DNA of 19,492 nucleotides from positions 1 through 19,492 of the forward strand of contig CANRJE010000014.1 in assembly GCA_947630865.1 (NCBI GenBank), given 5' to 3'. The stretch comes from an uncultured Bacilli bacterium. GTDB taxonomy: Bacteria; Bacillota_I; Bacilli_A; RF39; UBA660. The translations under genes were made by a program, and so were the position numbers. Below, in pieces: positions 1-8,382 of the stretch (position 1 is its first letter; every line of letters begins with the position of its first letter). The notes below the pieces were generated by a model. It was not told where the DNA came from. It was given only the letters and a program-made list of their open reading frames with translations, and did not search any database.

Positions 1-117
1 TTATCATATTCAGCAACTAAAGGAACCAATGTAAATACATACACTATAACAGTAAAACCAGATGGAAATCATAGATTTTCAGATGATGCTGCAAGTAAGA
101 CCTTAAGTTGTAAAATA
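1..117 (+). repeat. Direct repeat copy 1 in surface-protein gene
   Basis: This begins TTATCATATTCAGCAACTAA and matches 457-573 with about 20 differences in 117 bases by hand count, a period of 456 bases (152 codons). It encodes the second half of the cysteine-bounded unit and ends with a KTLSCKI motif whose cysteine codon is at 109-111. The first half lies outside the window. Confidence 0.85.
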
Positions 118-3100
118 ACACAAAAACCAGTAACAATAACAGCTAAAGCTCAAACAATAACCTATGGAGGAAGTATAACGCAAGGAGCTGCACAAGTAAC
201 AGCAGATGGCTTAGTAGGAGGTCATAGTGTAACAGCAGTAAGTTTAGCTGCGTCAACTCCAAATGTACCAGGAGGAACAATTACACCAAGTGGAGCCACG
301 ATAAGTGTAAGTTCAACAAATGTAACAGCAAATTATAGTATATCGTATAAAACAGGAACCTTAACAATCAATAAAGCAACAGTTAGTGGACCAGGAAGTT
401 GTGCAAATAAAACTTATACTGGAGGAGAACAGACAATAGTAACCACAGTAGGAGGATTATCATATTCAACAACTAAAGGAACAGATGCTAATACTTATAC
501 AATAACAGTAACGCCAGATGGAAATCATAAATTTTCAGATAATGCAGCAAACAAAACATTAAGTTGCAGTATAGCAAAGAAAACAGCAACAGTAACATGG
601 CCATCACCTGGAACATATACCTATAATGGAAGTGGACAAGGGCCAACACCTACTGTATCATCAGGAATAGCAAATGAAACAATAACCTTGACAGTAAATA
701 AACCAACAAATGCAGGAACTGGTTTAAAAACAACAATAAGTATAGATAAAGTAACTGGAGGACGAGCAAATAAAAATAACTATACATTATCAAGTACAGA
801 AAGTGCTACTTATACAATTAATAAAGCAACACCTACATTAAATTTAAATGAAACAAGTGGTAGTTTTGCTTTTAATGCAAGTAAATCAATCACGGCAAGT
901 GTATCTCCAAATATAACTGGAACATATGGAGCATCTTCAAATGCAACAGGTAAAGCAACAGTAGGTGTATCAGGCTCAACTATAAATATAAAAGGAGTAT
1001 CACCTGGAATAGCAACAATTACAGTTACGTTCACATCAACAAATTCAAATTATAATAATCCTGCAAGTAAAACATATAAAGCATCGGTTTTGGCTGTAGC
1101 TTCAGCTGATTTTATTAAAAATACTCTAGGAACTAGTGGTGGTATAACAGGGGTAACTGAAAATAACACAGCGACAACAGACAAATCCGCTGCAGTTAGA
1201 GAATATAGATATGTTGGTCCTTCAGTTAATAATTATATATATTTAAGTAATATCGATCCTAAAACAAATAGTGAAGTAAAAGAAAAATGGCGAATTATTG
1301 GATTGTTTGATACTCACTATGTTAAAGTAATAAAAGATACTTCCTTAACTGCAGACTATTTACCTGCCAATTATGTATATGGAGGTGTTACTTATGACAT
1401 AAAAGATGGAAACACTAATCGTGTTTATTGGGATAAAAGTTCTGCCAATCATGAAACAGCAGATTGGTCTCAAGCTGGACTATATCATTATTTAAATGGA
1501 ACAACAGATTCTTCTGGTAATAAAGGATATAAGAGTTTTTTATCATCTAAAACTTTAAGTATGATAACTACTAACCTGTATTATCTTGGTAGGGTTAAAA
1601 ATAATAATGTCTCAGATCCAGCTGATACTCCAATAACAGCATATAAACATGAAAGAGCAACTAATTGTTCTGCAACGCAATCAACAAATACTACTGACGC
1701 TGCACTTGCTGCTAATGAAGATTGTAAAGTATGGGCTGGAGCTGCTACGTACGTTACTGATTATGTAGGGTTAGTTTATCCAAGTGATTTTGGCTTTTCT
1801 TTTCTTGAAAAATATTGGAATACTGATATGGGATATTCGAAAAAAAACTTTGTAGCTGCTGATGGCTGGCTTATTTACGATTATACTTGGAGTTTAACGC
1901 CTATGGAACGTTTTGCATTGAGTGCTAAATCTATTAACGGTAATGCTCTTGGTAGCAACGGGCAACTTAGTTTAGACGCTTGTACTAGTTGCTTGGATTC
2001 AACTTCGAGGGAGGTAAACCCAGTCGTTTATTTATACAGTCCTTGGACATATATTGGAGGAGGTAATGGCACATCTTCTTCTCCTTATGAATTGTTAGGT
2101 TCTGCTAGTTTCGGTTGTCGTTCAAGCCTTTATTATAATGGTTCTGCTCAAACCTTAGCTTCTATTTCTCATGGTACAATAACGTCAAGTAACACAGGAA
2201 CTGCTATTGGAAAGTATCAAATTACTGCTAAAGCAGATGATGGTTATGTATTTTCAGATGGAAGTGTAGAAAGAACTTTAAGCTGCACTATTGGAGGTGC
2301 TTATCCAATAAGTGTTGACCATACAGGAATATCTTCTTCCGATAAAATGATAACATTATCTACTAAAAGAACTACCCTAATCCCTAGATTTGCAAGTGCT
2401 TCTGCTTATAGAACTTTTTGTCAATCTTCTTCAAATGTTGTAAGTGCTAGCGATAGTAATAGTAGGGGGTATTGTAATATCATTTACGCTAGGACTTCTG
2501 GAAATATTACTATTAGTAATCAATTGAAAATTCTAACGCCAAGTAAAGTTACTCTTTCAGTTTATAATAGATATACTACTTCTGGCTATCCTCAAATAAG
2601 GAGTGTATCCTCAACAGTAAGTGACTTAAATAATGTTCCAGTTGGACCTTTACCAATAACAATATCTTTCTCTGCTAGTAGATCAGCAACTTATTCTAAC
2701 GCATCAGGTGTACAAATTCAGATAACTCCATACGATTTAACCAATTATCATGCTGATACACTATATATTAATTTTAAACTTGGATATGTAATTGGTGATA
2801 ATACAGGCTTTGATGTTGGAAATAAAGATGGTCCAGAAATATTTGAAGAAAGCAAAGGAGGTGATGAAAATACCACCAAGGTAGCAAGTATAGGAAGTTG
2901 TAATAAATTAGAATATAATGGAGAAAATCAGATACTTGCATCAGGAGGAAAGAATATAACTTATTTAAATAATGAAGGAAAAGATGCTGGAACTTATACA
3001 GTAACAGCAAAAGCAAATGATGGCTATTTCTTTAATGATGGAACAACTAGTAAAACATTAAGTTGTACAATAGAAAAGAAAGCGGTAACCGTAAATTATT

Positions 3101-3531
3101 CTAATACAGAGATTAAATATACAGGAAGTGATGTTAGTCCTATAGCAACAGCTTATGATGTAAATGGGGAAAAGATGGAATTAGAAACAACAAAAGAAAG
3201 TACTATAGGAAATCATACAAGTGTTACAACAATGAAAGATGTAAATAATAATTATACATTAAGAAATACAGTAGTAGATTATAAAATAGTAGATGGAGAA
3301 GTAAAAGAAGAGGAAGAGATAAAGACTACTTATAAAGTAAATTATTATTTAATGAATCAAGATATGAAAAATTATAGTTTGGTTAAAAGTGATATATTTG
3401 ATAGTGAAGTAGGAGATGTTGTAAAACCTAAGGTATTAGAATATAGTGGATATATAAGTCCTAAAGAAATAGAAATTAAAATAGTAGAAGGAGAAAATGT
3501 TATTAACTACTACTATGATAGGGAAAAATAA
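1..3531 (+). CDS. Large extracellular repeat (MBG/Ig-like/MucBP-like) surface protein, 5'-truncated
   Basis: The reading frame is open from base 1, so the N-terminus and any signal peptide lie outside; 1176 residues are visible. Modules in order: end of a cysteine-bounded repeat (residues 1-39), an MBG-type domain (about 43-127, opening PVTITAKAQTITYGG), a second repeat (130-191), another MBG/Ig-like segment (195-276), a BIG2-like segment (279-367), a central module (about 369-700, with KWRIIGLF early and NPVVYLYSP late), a third repeat (703-765), an unassigned beta-rich region (766-930), a fourth repeat (967-1024), an Ig-like stretch, and a MucBP-like C-terminus (about 1109-1175, VNYYLMN to VINYYYDREK). 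MBG and MucBP modules are typical of secreted adhesins. The central module resembles one I recall from surface proteins of AT-rich gut Firmicutes, but I cannot name its family. There is no LPXTG signal or C-terminal membrane helix. Extracellular adhesion is inferred. Confidence 0.88.
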   Translation, partial: LSYSATKGTNVNTYTITVKPDGNHRFSDDAASKTLSCKITQKPVTITAKAQTITYGGSITQGAAQVTADGLVGGHSVTAVSLAASTPNVPGGTITPSGATISVSSTNVTANYSISYKTGTLTINKATVSGPGSCANKTYTGGEQTIVTTVGGLSYSTTKGTDANTYTITVTPDGNHKFSDNAANKTLSCSIAKKTATVTWPSPGTYTYNGSGQGPTPTVSSGIANETITLTVNKPTNAGTGLKTTISIDKVTGGRANKNNYTLSSTESATYTINKATPTLNLNETSGSFAFNASKSITASVSPNITGTYGASSNATGKATVGVSGSTINIKGVSPGIATITVTFTSTNSNYNNPASKTYKASVLAVASADFIKNTLGTSGGITGVTENNTATTDKSAAVREYRYVGPSVNNYIYLSNIDPKTNSEVKEKWRIIGLFDTHYVKVIKDTSLTADYLPANYVYGGVTYDIKDGNTNRVYWDKSSANHETADWSQAGLYHYLNGTTDSSGNKGYKSFLSSKTLSMITTNLYYLGRVKNNNVSDPADTPITAYKHERATNCSATQSTNTTDAALAANEDCKVWAGAATYVTDYVGLVYPSDFGFSFLEKYWNTDMGYSKKNFVAADGWLIYDYTWSLTPMERFALSAKSINGNALGSNGQLSLDACTSCLDSTSREVNPVVYLYSPWTYIGGGNGTSSSPYELLGSASFGCRSSLYYNGSAQTLASISHGTITSSNTGTAIGKYQITAKADDGYVFSDGSVERTLSCTIGGAYPISVDHTGISSSDKMITLSTKRTTLIPRFASASAYRTFCQSSSNVVSASDSNSRGYCNIIYARTSGNITISNQLKILTPSKVTLSVYNRYTTSGYPQIRSVSSTVSDLNNVPVGPLPITISFSASRSATYSNASGVQIQITPYDLTNYHADTLYINFKLGYVIGDNTGFDVGNKDGPEIFEESKGGDENTTKVASIGSCNKLEYNGENQILASGGKNITYLNNEGKDAGTYTVTAKANDGYFFNDGTTSKTLSCTIEKKAVTVNYSNTEIKYTGSDVSPIATAYDVNGEKMELETTKESTIGNHTSVTTMKDVNNNYTLRNTVVDYKIVDGEVKEEEEIKTTYKVNYYLMNQDMKNYSLVKSDIFDSEVGDVVKPKVLEYSGYISPKEIEIKIVEGENVINYYYDREK
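457..573 (+). repeat. Direct repeat copy 2 in surface-protein gene
   Basis: Second DNA-level copy of 1-117, keeping frame. The full protein unit starts at the GSCANKTYTGG motif (Cys codon 400-402) and ends at KTLSCSI (Cys codon 565-567). Two further copies, recognisable only at protein level, lie at 2116-2289 and 2899-3069, giving four units in the visible part of the gene. Confidence 0.85.
2116..2289 (+). repeat. Diverged cysteine-bounded repeat unit 3
   Basis: Protein-level copy: it opens with a Cys (codon 2116-2118) then YYNGSAQTLA, has YQITAKADDGYVFSDG in the middle, and closes with RTLSCTI (Cys codon 2284-2286). The same Cys-YNG-DG-F-D-LSC order is seen in units 2 and 4. Codons here are richer in T at the third position than in units 1 and 2. 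Confidence 0.75.
2899..3069 (+). repeat. Diverged cysteine-bounded repeat unit 4
   Basis: Protein-level copy: the first Cys (codon 2899-2901) is followed by NKLEYNGENQ, then YTVTAKANDGYFFNDG and KTLSCTI (Cys codon 3064-3066). It is closest in wording to unit 3 at the DG-Y-F core but returns to A-ending codons. Confidence 0.75.
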
Positions 3532-3549
3532 AAAGATAAGAAAAAGTTT

Positions 3550-3592
3550 AACTCTTAAATTTTGATATTTGAGAGTTTCTTTTCTTTTTTAT
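3550..3592 (+). terminator. Rho-independent terminator after surface-protein gene
   Basis: An 11-bp stem (3550-3560 with 3567-3577, one G-U pair) closes a 6-nt loop TTTGAT and is followed by a long T-rich tract that runs toward the tgt promoter. Confidence 0.85.
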
Positions 3593-3599
3593 TATTTTT

Positions 3600-3608
3600 T
3601 GTTATAAT
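3600..3608 (+). promoter_or_regulatory. Extended -10 promoter for tgt-sua5-recX
   Basis: TG-T-TATAAT, a consensus -10 with the extended TGN element, lies 23 bases before the tgt start. The -35 position (about 3580-3585) falls in the terminator T-tract and is a poor match, so the extended -10 probably carries recognition. Confidence 0.65.
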
Positions 3609-3631
3609 ACAAATGATTTGGAAGTGGTTAT

Positions 3632-4783
3632 ATGAAAATCAAATATAATTTATTAAAAGAAGAAAAAGAAACAAAGGCAAGACTTGGAACTATTGAAACT
3701 AATTATGGAACTTATGATACTCCAATGTTTATGCCAGTTGGAACAAGAGCATCAGTTAAAGGATTATCACCAGATGAACTTTATGATTTAAAAGCTGGAA
3801 TTATTCTTGCTAATACTTATCATTTATGGTTAAGACCAGGAGAAGATTTAATTAATGAAGCAGGTGGTCTTCATAAATTCATGAATTACAAAGGACCTAT
3901 TTTAACTGATAGTGGTGGTTTTCAAGTTTTTTCTCTTGCAAGACCTAAAGATATCACGGAAGAAGGAGTTAAATTTAAAAGTCATATTGATGGTACTAAA
4001 TTATTTTTAACTCCTGAAAAATCAATTGAAATTCAAAATAAACTTGATAGTGATATTGCCATGTCATTTGATGAATGTATTCCTTATCCAGCAACTTATG
4101 AATACTCAAAAGAATCTGTTCTTAGAACTTTAAGATGGGCTAAACGTGGAAAAGATGTTTTTAATAATCCAAGACAATCTCTTTTTGGAATTGTTCAAGG
4201 TTCTGATTATGAAGATTTAAGAAAATTATCGGCCGAGGAACTTTCTAAAATGGATTTTGATGGTTATTCAATTGGTGGAACTAGTGTTGGTGAAAATAAA
4301 GAAACGATGTATAGAATGGTTTCTTATTCAACAAAATATTTACCTAAAGATAAAGTTAGATATTTAATGGGAGTAGGAGACCCTATTGATATTATTGAAG
4401 GTGTTATAAGAGGTGTTGATATATTTGATTGTGTTTTGCCAACTAGAATTGCAAGACATGGAAATGCTTTTACAAAATATGGAAAAATTAATTTAAAAAA
4501 TAGTAAATTTAAACATGATTTTACTAAACTTGAAGATGATTGTGATTGTTATGCTTGTAAAAATTTTACGAAAGCCTATATTAGACACTTAATAACACTT
4601 GATGAAATGTTAGGAGCAAGACTTTTATCAATTCATAATATTAGATTTTTAATTCGTTTAACTGAAGATTTAAGAGAATGTATCAAGAATGATAATATAT
4701 TAGAATATAAAGAAAAATTTATTAAAAACTATTATGGTGATATAGATTATTTAAGTAAAAAAACAACAGGGCAAGGTGATTAA
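3632..4783 (+). CDS. tgt: Queuine/preQ1 tRNA-guanine transglycosylase
   Basis: Exchanges guanine-34 in GUN anticodons (Asp, Asn, His, Tyr tRNAs) for preQ1, a key step of queuosine formation in the cytoplasm. The 383-aa length is normal for bacterial Tgt. Seen directly: ILTDSGGFQVF with D93 (substrate-binding Asp), FGIVQG at 185-190, YSIGGTSVGE, the nucleophile in FDCVLPTR (D266), and the zinc site C304-x-C306-x2-C309 with H335. ATG 3632 follows GGAAGTGG at moderate spacing. It heads the tgt-sua5-recX unit; the sua5 ATG directly abuts its TAA. No queA or preQ1 synthesis gene is in the window, so the source of the base (made or salvaged) cannot be seen. Confidence 0.97.
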   Translation: MKIKYNLLKEEKETKARLGTIETNYGTYDTPMFMPVGTRASVKGLSPDELYDLKAGIILANTYHLWLRPGEDLINEAGGLHKFMNYKGPILTDSGGFQVFSLARPKDITEEGVKFKSHIDGTKLFLTPEKSIEIQNKLDSDIAMSFDECIPYPATYEYSKESVLRTLRWAKRGKDVFNNPRQSLFGIVQGSDYEDLRKLSAEELSKMDFDGYSIGGTSVGENKETMYRMVSYSTKYLPKDKVRYLMGVGDPIDIIEGVIRGVDIFDCVLPTRIARHGNAFTKYGKINLKNSKFKHDFTKLEDDCDCYACKNFTKAYIRHLITLDEMLGARLLSIHNIRFLIRLTEDLRECIKNDNILEYKEKFIKNYYGDIDYLSKKTTGQGD

Positions 4784-5794
4784 ATGCAAGTTATAGATAA
4801 ATTAACTAAGGAAAATTTAGATATTGTAAAAGAAGAAATAAAAAATAATAACTTGGTAATATTTCCAACAGAAACAGTATATGGAATAGGTGCTAATGCT
4901 TTAAGTAGTTTAGCCGTTTCCAAGATTTTTGAAGTTAAAACAAGAGCTAGAAATAATCCTTTAATCGTGCATTTAAAAGATAAAAAGGAAATTGAAAAAT
5001 ATGCTATAATCGAAAATGAAATAGAAAAAAAATTAATTGATACTTTTATGCCAGGACCTTTAACTTTAATCTTAAAGAAAAAAGAAATAATACCAGATGT
5101 TGTAACAGCTAATTTAGATACAGTTGGAATTCGTATTCCATCTAACCCTATTGCTCATGAATTTTTAGATTATATTGATTATCCAATTGCTGCTCCTAGT
5201 GCTAATATATCAAGTCGTCCAAGTGGTACAAAAGTTGAAGATATAAAAATGGAATTTGATAACTTAGTTAATTATATAATAGATGGAGGAGAATCTAAAA
5301 TTGGTCTTGAGTCAACAGTTGTAAAAGTAATTAATGAAGTTCCAACTATTCTAAGACCTGGTTATGTAACTAAAGAAGATATCATAAAAACTATTGGAGT
5401 TTGTGAAGTTTCTCCTCATGTTTTAAAAGAAGTAGATAAAAATACTAAAGTAGAAAGTCCGGGAATGCTTTATAAACACTATGCTCCAAAAACTAAATGT
5501 CTTCTTTTATACAGTAATAATATTGATAAACTTAAAGAATTAATTGAAAAAAATAAAACCGAAAAAACAATTATTTTAGGAAGTAAAAAATTAGAAAAAA
5601 TATCTTGTTATAAATTTATAAACTATGGTGATACTTTAGAAGAAATATCTCATAATCTTTTTTCCTTATTAAGAAAATGTGATACCTATTATGCTGATTT
5701 AATAATTATTGAAGGAGTAAAAAAAGAAGGACTAGGTTTAGCAATTATGAATAGACTAATTAGAACTTCTAGTTTCAATTATCAAGAGTTATGA
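4784..5794 (+). CDS. sua5: L-threonylcarbamoyladenylate synthase, two-domain Sua5 type
   Basis: Makes threonylcarbamoyl-AMP from Thr, bicarbonate and ATP, the intermediate for t6A at position 37 of ANN-decoding tRNAs. The YrdC-type domain spans about residues 15-195, with FPTETVYGIGANA (27-39), the KxR pair K52/R54 before NNPL, and the SxN motif S139/N141 in APSANIS. After a linker containing SPGMLYKHYAP comes the C-terminal Sua5 domain, making 336 aa, the long Sua5/YwlC form rather than the short TsaC form. It starts immediately after the tgt stop with AAGGTGAT as ribosome binding site, so the two are almost certainly co-transcribed. Partners TsaB, TsaD and TsaE are not in the window. TGA is the real stop and overlaps recX by 4 bases. 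Confidence 0.96.
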   Translation: MQVIDKLTKENLDIVKEEIKNNNLVIFPTETVYGIGANALSSLAVSKIFEVKTRARNNPLIVHLKDKKEIEKYAIIENEIEKKLIDTFMPGPLTLILKKKEIIPDVVTANLDTVGIRIPSNPIAHEFLDYIDYPIAAPSANISSRPSGTKVEDIKMEFDNLVNYIIDGGESKIGLESTVVKVINEVPTILRPGYVTKEDIIKTIGVCEVSPHVLKEVDKNTKVESPGMLYKHYAPKTKCLLLYSNNIDKLKELIEKNKTEKTIILGSKKLEKISCYKFINYGDTLEEISHNLFSLLRKCDTYYADLIIIEGVKKEGLGLAIMNRLIRTSSFNYQEL

Positions 5795-6519
5795 AAATAA
5801 TTAAATATCAAAAATCAGGAAAAAAGAAATATCGTGTTTATTTTTCTAATGGAAAAAGTTTACTTTTATATGAAGATGTTATTTTAAAATTTGATTTACT
5901 ACTAAAAAAAGAAGTAAAAGATTTATCAAGTTTAATAACATATAATGAAAAATATGAGTTATATGATAAAACTTTAAGTTATATTAATAAAAAACTTCGA
6001 AGTGAAAAAGAAATAAGAAAATATCTTGAGAAATATACAGATGATAATAATTTAATTGAAGAAATAATTAAATCTTTGAAAGAAAAAGGTTTTTTAAACT
6101 CTAATTTGTATATAAAAAGTTATGTTCATGATAGAATTTATTTAAGTTTAGATGGTCCAATTAAGATAAAAAATGATTTAGAAAAACTAGGGTTTAGGGA
6201 AGAAGATATAAATAATGAATTAGAAATATTTGATGAAGAATTAATTAAAGAACGAATATTAAAATATCTAAATAAGCAACAAAAAAGTAATAAAAAAAGT
6301 TTATATGTTTTTAAAAATAAAATGTTATTAAATTTAGTTGGACTTGGTTATTCAAGATATGATATTTTAAAATATTTAGATAATATAAAAGTAGATGATA
6401 ATAATTTAAAAGAAGTAGAAAGAGAAAAATTAAGAAAAAAATATGAAAAAAAGTATAAAGGATATGAATTAGAGTTAATTATTAAAAAAAAGCTATATGA
6501 AAAAGGATTTCGTGATTAA
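5791..6519 (+). CDS. recX: Regulatory protein RecX
   Basis: RecX binds RecA filaments and modulates recombination. The 242-aa protein is all-helical and shows the family's three-helix repeats: SYINKKLRSEKEIRKYLEKY (about 63-82), LIEEIIKSLKEKGFLNSNLY, then DGPIKIKNDLEKLGF (about 125-139), the family's GP-L-L-G signature. A second set follows, ending in a Lys/Glu-rich tail (about 205-242) that looks like one more degenerate repeat. The N-terminal 45 residues are beta-type, as in Firmicutes RecX. ATG overlaps the sua5 TGA as ATGA and no good ribosome binding site precedes it, so translation is probably coupled. recA is not in the window. Confidence 0.88.
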   Translation: MKIIKYQKSGKKKYRVYFSNGKSLLLYEDVILKFDLLLKKEVKDLSSLITYNEKYELYDKTLSYINKKLRSEKEIRKYLEKYTDDNNLIEEIIKSLKEKGFLNSNLYIKSYVHDRIYLSLDGPIKIKNDLEKLGFREEDINNELEIFDEELIKERILKYLNKQQKSNKKSLYVFKNKMLLNLVGLGYSRYDILKYLDNIKVDDNNLKEVEREKLRKKYEKKYKGYELELIIKKKLYEKGFRD

Positions 6520-6564
6520 AAAAGATTAAATTGCTCTAAAATGTTTCTATTTAATCTTTTTTTT
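6520..6564 (+). terminator. Rho-independent terminator after recX
   Basis: Perfect 12-bp stem AAAAGATTAAAT / ATTTAATCTTTT (6520-6531 with 6549-6560), 17-nt loop, then T's. It starts one base after the recX stop codon. Confidence 0.85.
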
Positions 6565-6572
6565 GATACAAT
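6564..6572 (+). promoter_or_regulatory. Extended -10 promoter for mutL
   Basis: TG-A-TACAAT directly follows the recX terminator and sits 17 bases before the mutL ATG. The putative -35 (about 6544-6549, TTTCTA) lies inside the terminator loop and is weak. The resulting leader would be only about 10 bases. Confidence 0.5.
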
Positions 6573-6589
6573 AAAAATTGTGGTGAAGT

Positions 6590-8374
6590 ATGAGTAAAAT
6601 AGAAGTAATGAGTGAAGATTTAGCTAATAAAATTGCAGCTGGTGAAGTTGTAGAAAAAACAATGAATGTTGTTAAAGAATTGGTTGAAAATTCAGTAGAT
6701 GCTAATGCTAGTATTATAAAAGTTGAACTTATTGATAGTGGAGTTAAACAAATAAAAGTAACAGATGATGGAATAGGAATGGATAAAGAGGATAGTATCT
6801 TAGCTTTTTCAAGACATGCAACAAGTAAATTAAAGTCTCTTGATGACCTTTTTAATATTAATTCGTTAGGATTTAGAGGAGAAGCTCTTCCTTCAATTGC
6901 TAGTGTTTCAAATGTTACCTTAAAAACAAGTAATGGGAAAACCGGTACAATTGTTGAAGTTGAAGGAGGAAAGATTAAAGAAGTTAAATCATGTGATTTG
7001 AAAAAAGGAACAACTATAACTGTTGAAAATTTATTTTATAATACTCCTGTTCGTTTAAAATATTTAAGAAGTTTATATACAGAACTTGCAAATATTTCGG
7101 ATTATTTAAATAAGATGGCCTTATCATATCCTAATATTAAATTTATATTGATAAATAATGATAAAGAATTATTAAATACAAGTGGTAATGGAGATTTACT
7201 TAAAACAATTTCTAATATCTATGGTGTTGAAGTTGCTAGTAAAATGCTTTTTATTGAAGGAGAAAATGATGACTTTAGAATAAGTGGTTACATTTCTTAT
7301 CCAGAGTTAACTAAAGGTAATAGAAGTAGTATGACTTTACTTGTAAATAATCGTGTTGTTAAAAATAATGATATTAATAAATGTATATTAGAAAGTTATC
7401 ATACTTATATTCCTAAAGATAGATGTCCTTATGTAGTTTTAAATATTGAAATTGATCCATTTTTAGTTGATGTAAATGTGCATCCTACCAAAATGGAAGT
7501 AAAATTTTCGAAACTTCCAGATTTACTTTCTTTAATTTATCAAGTTATTAGTAAACGATTGAGTGTAAAAACCTTAATTCCTAAAGCTATTAAAGAAAAT
7601 ATAGAAGATAATTATTATGAAGATAAAGTTAATTATGAAGTAAATAGTAATTTATATAATTATAGTAGTACACCTAAATATTCAGATGAAGTTGAAACAG
7701 AAAAGAAAGAGATAGAAGAAATTAAATTTGATTTTGATACTAATAGTCAAGAAAAAGTAGAAGATGAAGAGATAGAAAATCAAGAAGATCCGCGTATTAA
7801 AGATATGTATCCAATAGGAATTGTTCATGGAACTTATATTATATGTGAAAACTCTGATGGTATGTTTATAATTGATCAACATGCAGCAGCTGAGAGAATT
7901 AATTATGAAAAATATTATCATGCTTTAAGTACGCATTCTAAAAATACTATTGATGTTTTAATACCTTATAAAATAGAATTACCAAGTAATGAATATTTAA
8001 TTTTAGAAAGAAATTTTTCTATACTAGATAGATTGGGATTTAAATATGAAGAATTTGGAACTAATACGTTAATTATTAGAAGTCACCCAACTTGGTTACC
8101 AAAATATGCACCACTTGAAGCAATTAAAAAAATAATTGAAGTAATTGTTAATAATGAAGATTTTGATGAGGATAAATTTAATGAAAAAGTATCTATTACT
8201 TTAGCATGTAAAATGAGTATTAAAGCAGGTGATGTTATAACAATGCCAGATATTACGTATTTAATAGAAGAATTAAGAAAAACTAAAAATCCTTTCACTT
8301 GTCCTCATGGTAGACCAACAATTATTGCTTATACAAAATATGATTTAGAAAAATTGTTCAAACGAGCAATGTAG
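6590..8374 (+). CDS. mutL: DNA mismatch repair protein MutL, endonuclease type
   Basis: Couples MutS mismatch recognition to strand nicking and excision. The 594-aa protein has an N-terminal GHKL ATPase (1-330): IAAGEVV (15-21), KELVEN with catalytic E30 and N34, DDGIGM (59-64), SRHATSK and GFRGEAL (94-100). An acidic linker (about 355-400) follows, then the C-terminal dimerisation/endonuclease domain with DQHAAAERINYE (from D429), A539-C540-K541 in place of the usual ACR, and CPHGRP (from C571). These metal-site motifs mark the nicking MutL used where there is no MutH. mutS, normally adjacent upstream, is absent here; recX precedes instead. The stop TAG overlaps the AGGAGG of the next gene, suggesting co-transcription. 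Confidence 0.97.
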   Translation: MSKIEVMSEDLANKIAAGEVVEKTMNVVKELVENSVDANASIIKVELIDSGVKQIKVTDDGIGMDKEDSILAFSRHATSKLKSLDDLFNINSLGFRGEALPSIASVSNVTLKTSNGKTGTIVEVEGGKIKEVKSCDLKKGTTITVENLFYNTPVRLKYLRSLYTELANISDYLNKMALSYPNIKFILINNDKELLNTSGNGDLLKTISNIYGVEVASKMLFIEGENDDFRISGYISYPELTKGNRSSMTLLVNNRVVKNNDINKCILESYHTYIPKDRCPYVVLNIEIDPFLVDVNVHPTKMEVKFSKLPDLLSLIYQVISKRLSVKTLIPKAIKENIEDNYYEDKVNYEVNSNLYNYSSTPKYSDEVETEKKEIEEIKFDFDTNSQEKVEDEEIENQEDPRIKDMYPIGIVHGTYIICENSDGMFIIDQHAAAERINYEKYYHALSTHSKNTIDVLIPYKIELPSNEYLILERNFSILDRLGFKYEEFGTNTLIIRSHPTWLPKYAPLEAIKKIIEVIVNNEDFDEDKFNEKVSITLACKMSIKAGDVITMPDITYLIEELRKTKNPFTCPHGRPTIIAYTKYDLEKLFKRAM

Positions 8375-8382
8375 GAGGTTTT

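Noticed and set aside
1..579. CRISPR-like array
   Set aside because: The repeats are over 100 bases, 456 bases apart, in frame and protein-coding; no short regular repeat-spacer pattern exists anywhere in the window.
5792..5794. Possible Mycoplasma-type TGA=Trp code
   Set aside because: TGA ends sua5, the 231-aa gene and gatA exactly at overlaps with the next start, and all recognised proteins use TGG for Trp.
7682..8298. Minus-strand open frames inside mutL (and similar ones inside the surface gene, htpG, hsp20 and gatB)
   Set aside because: They are antisense to clear protein families, have hydrophobic compositions typical of reversed AT-rich codons, and lack ribosome binding sites.
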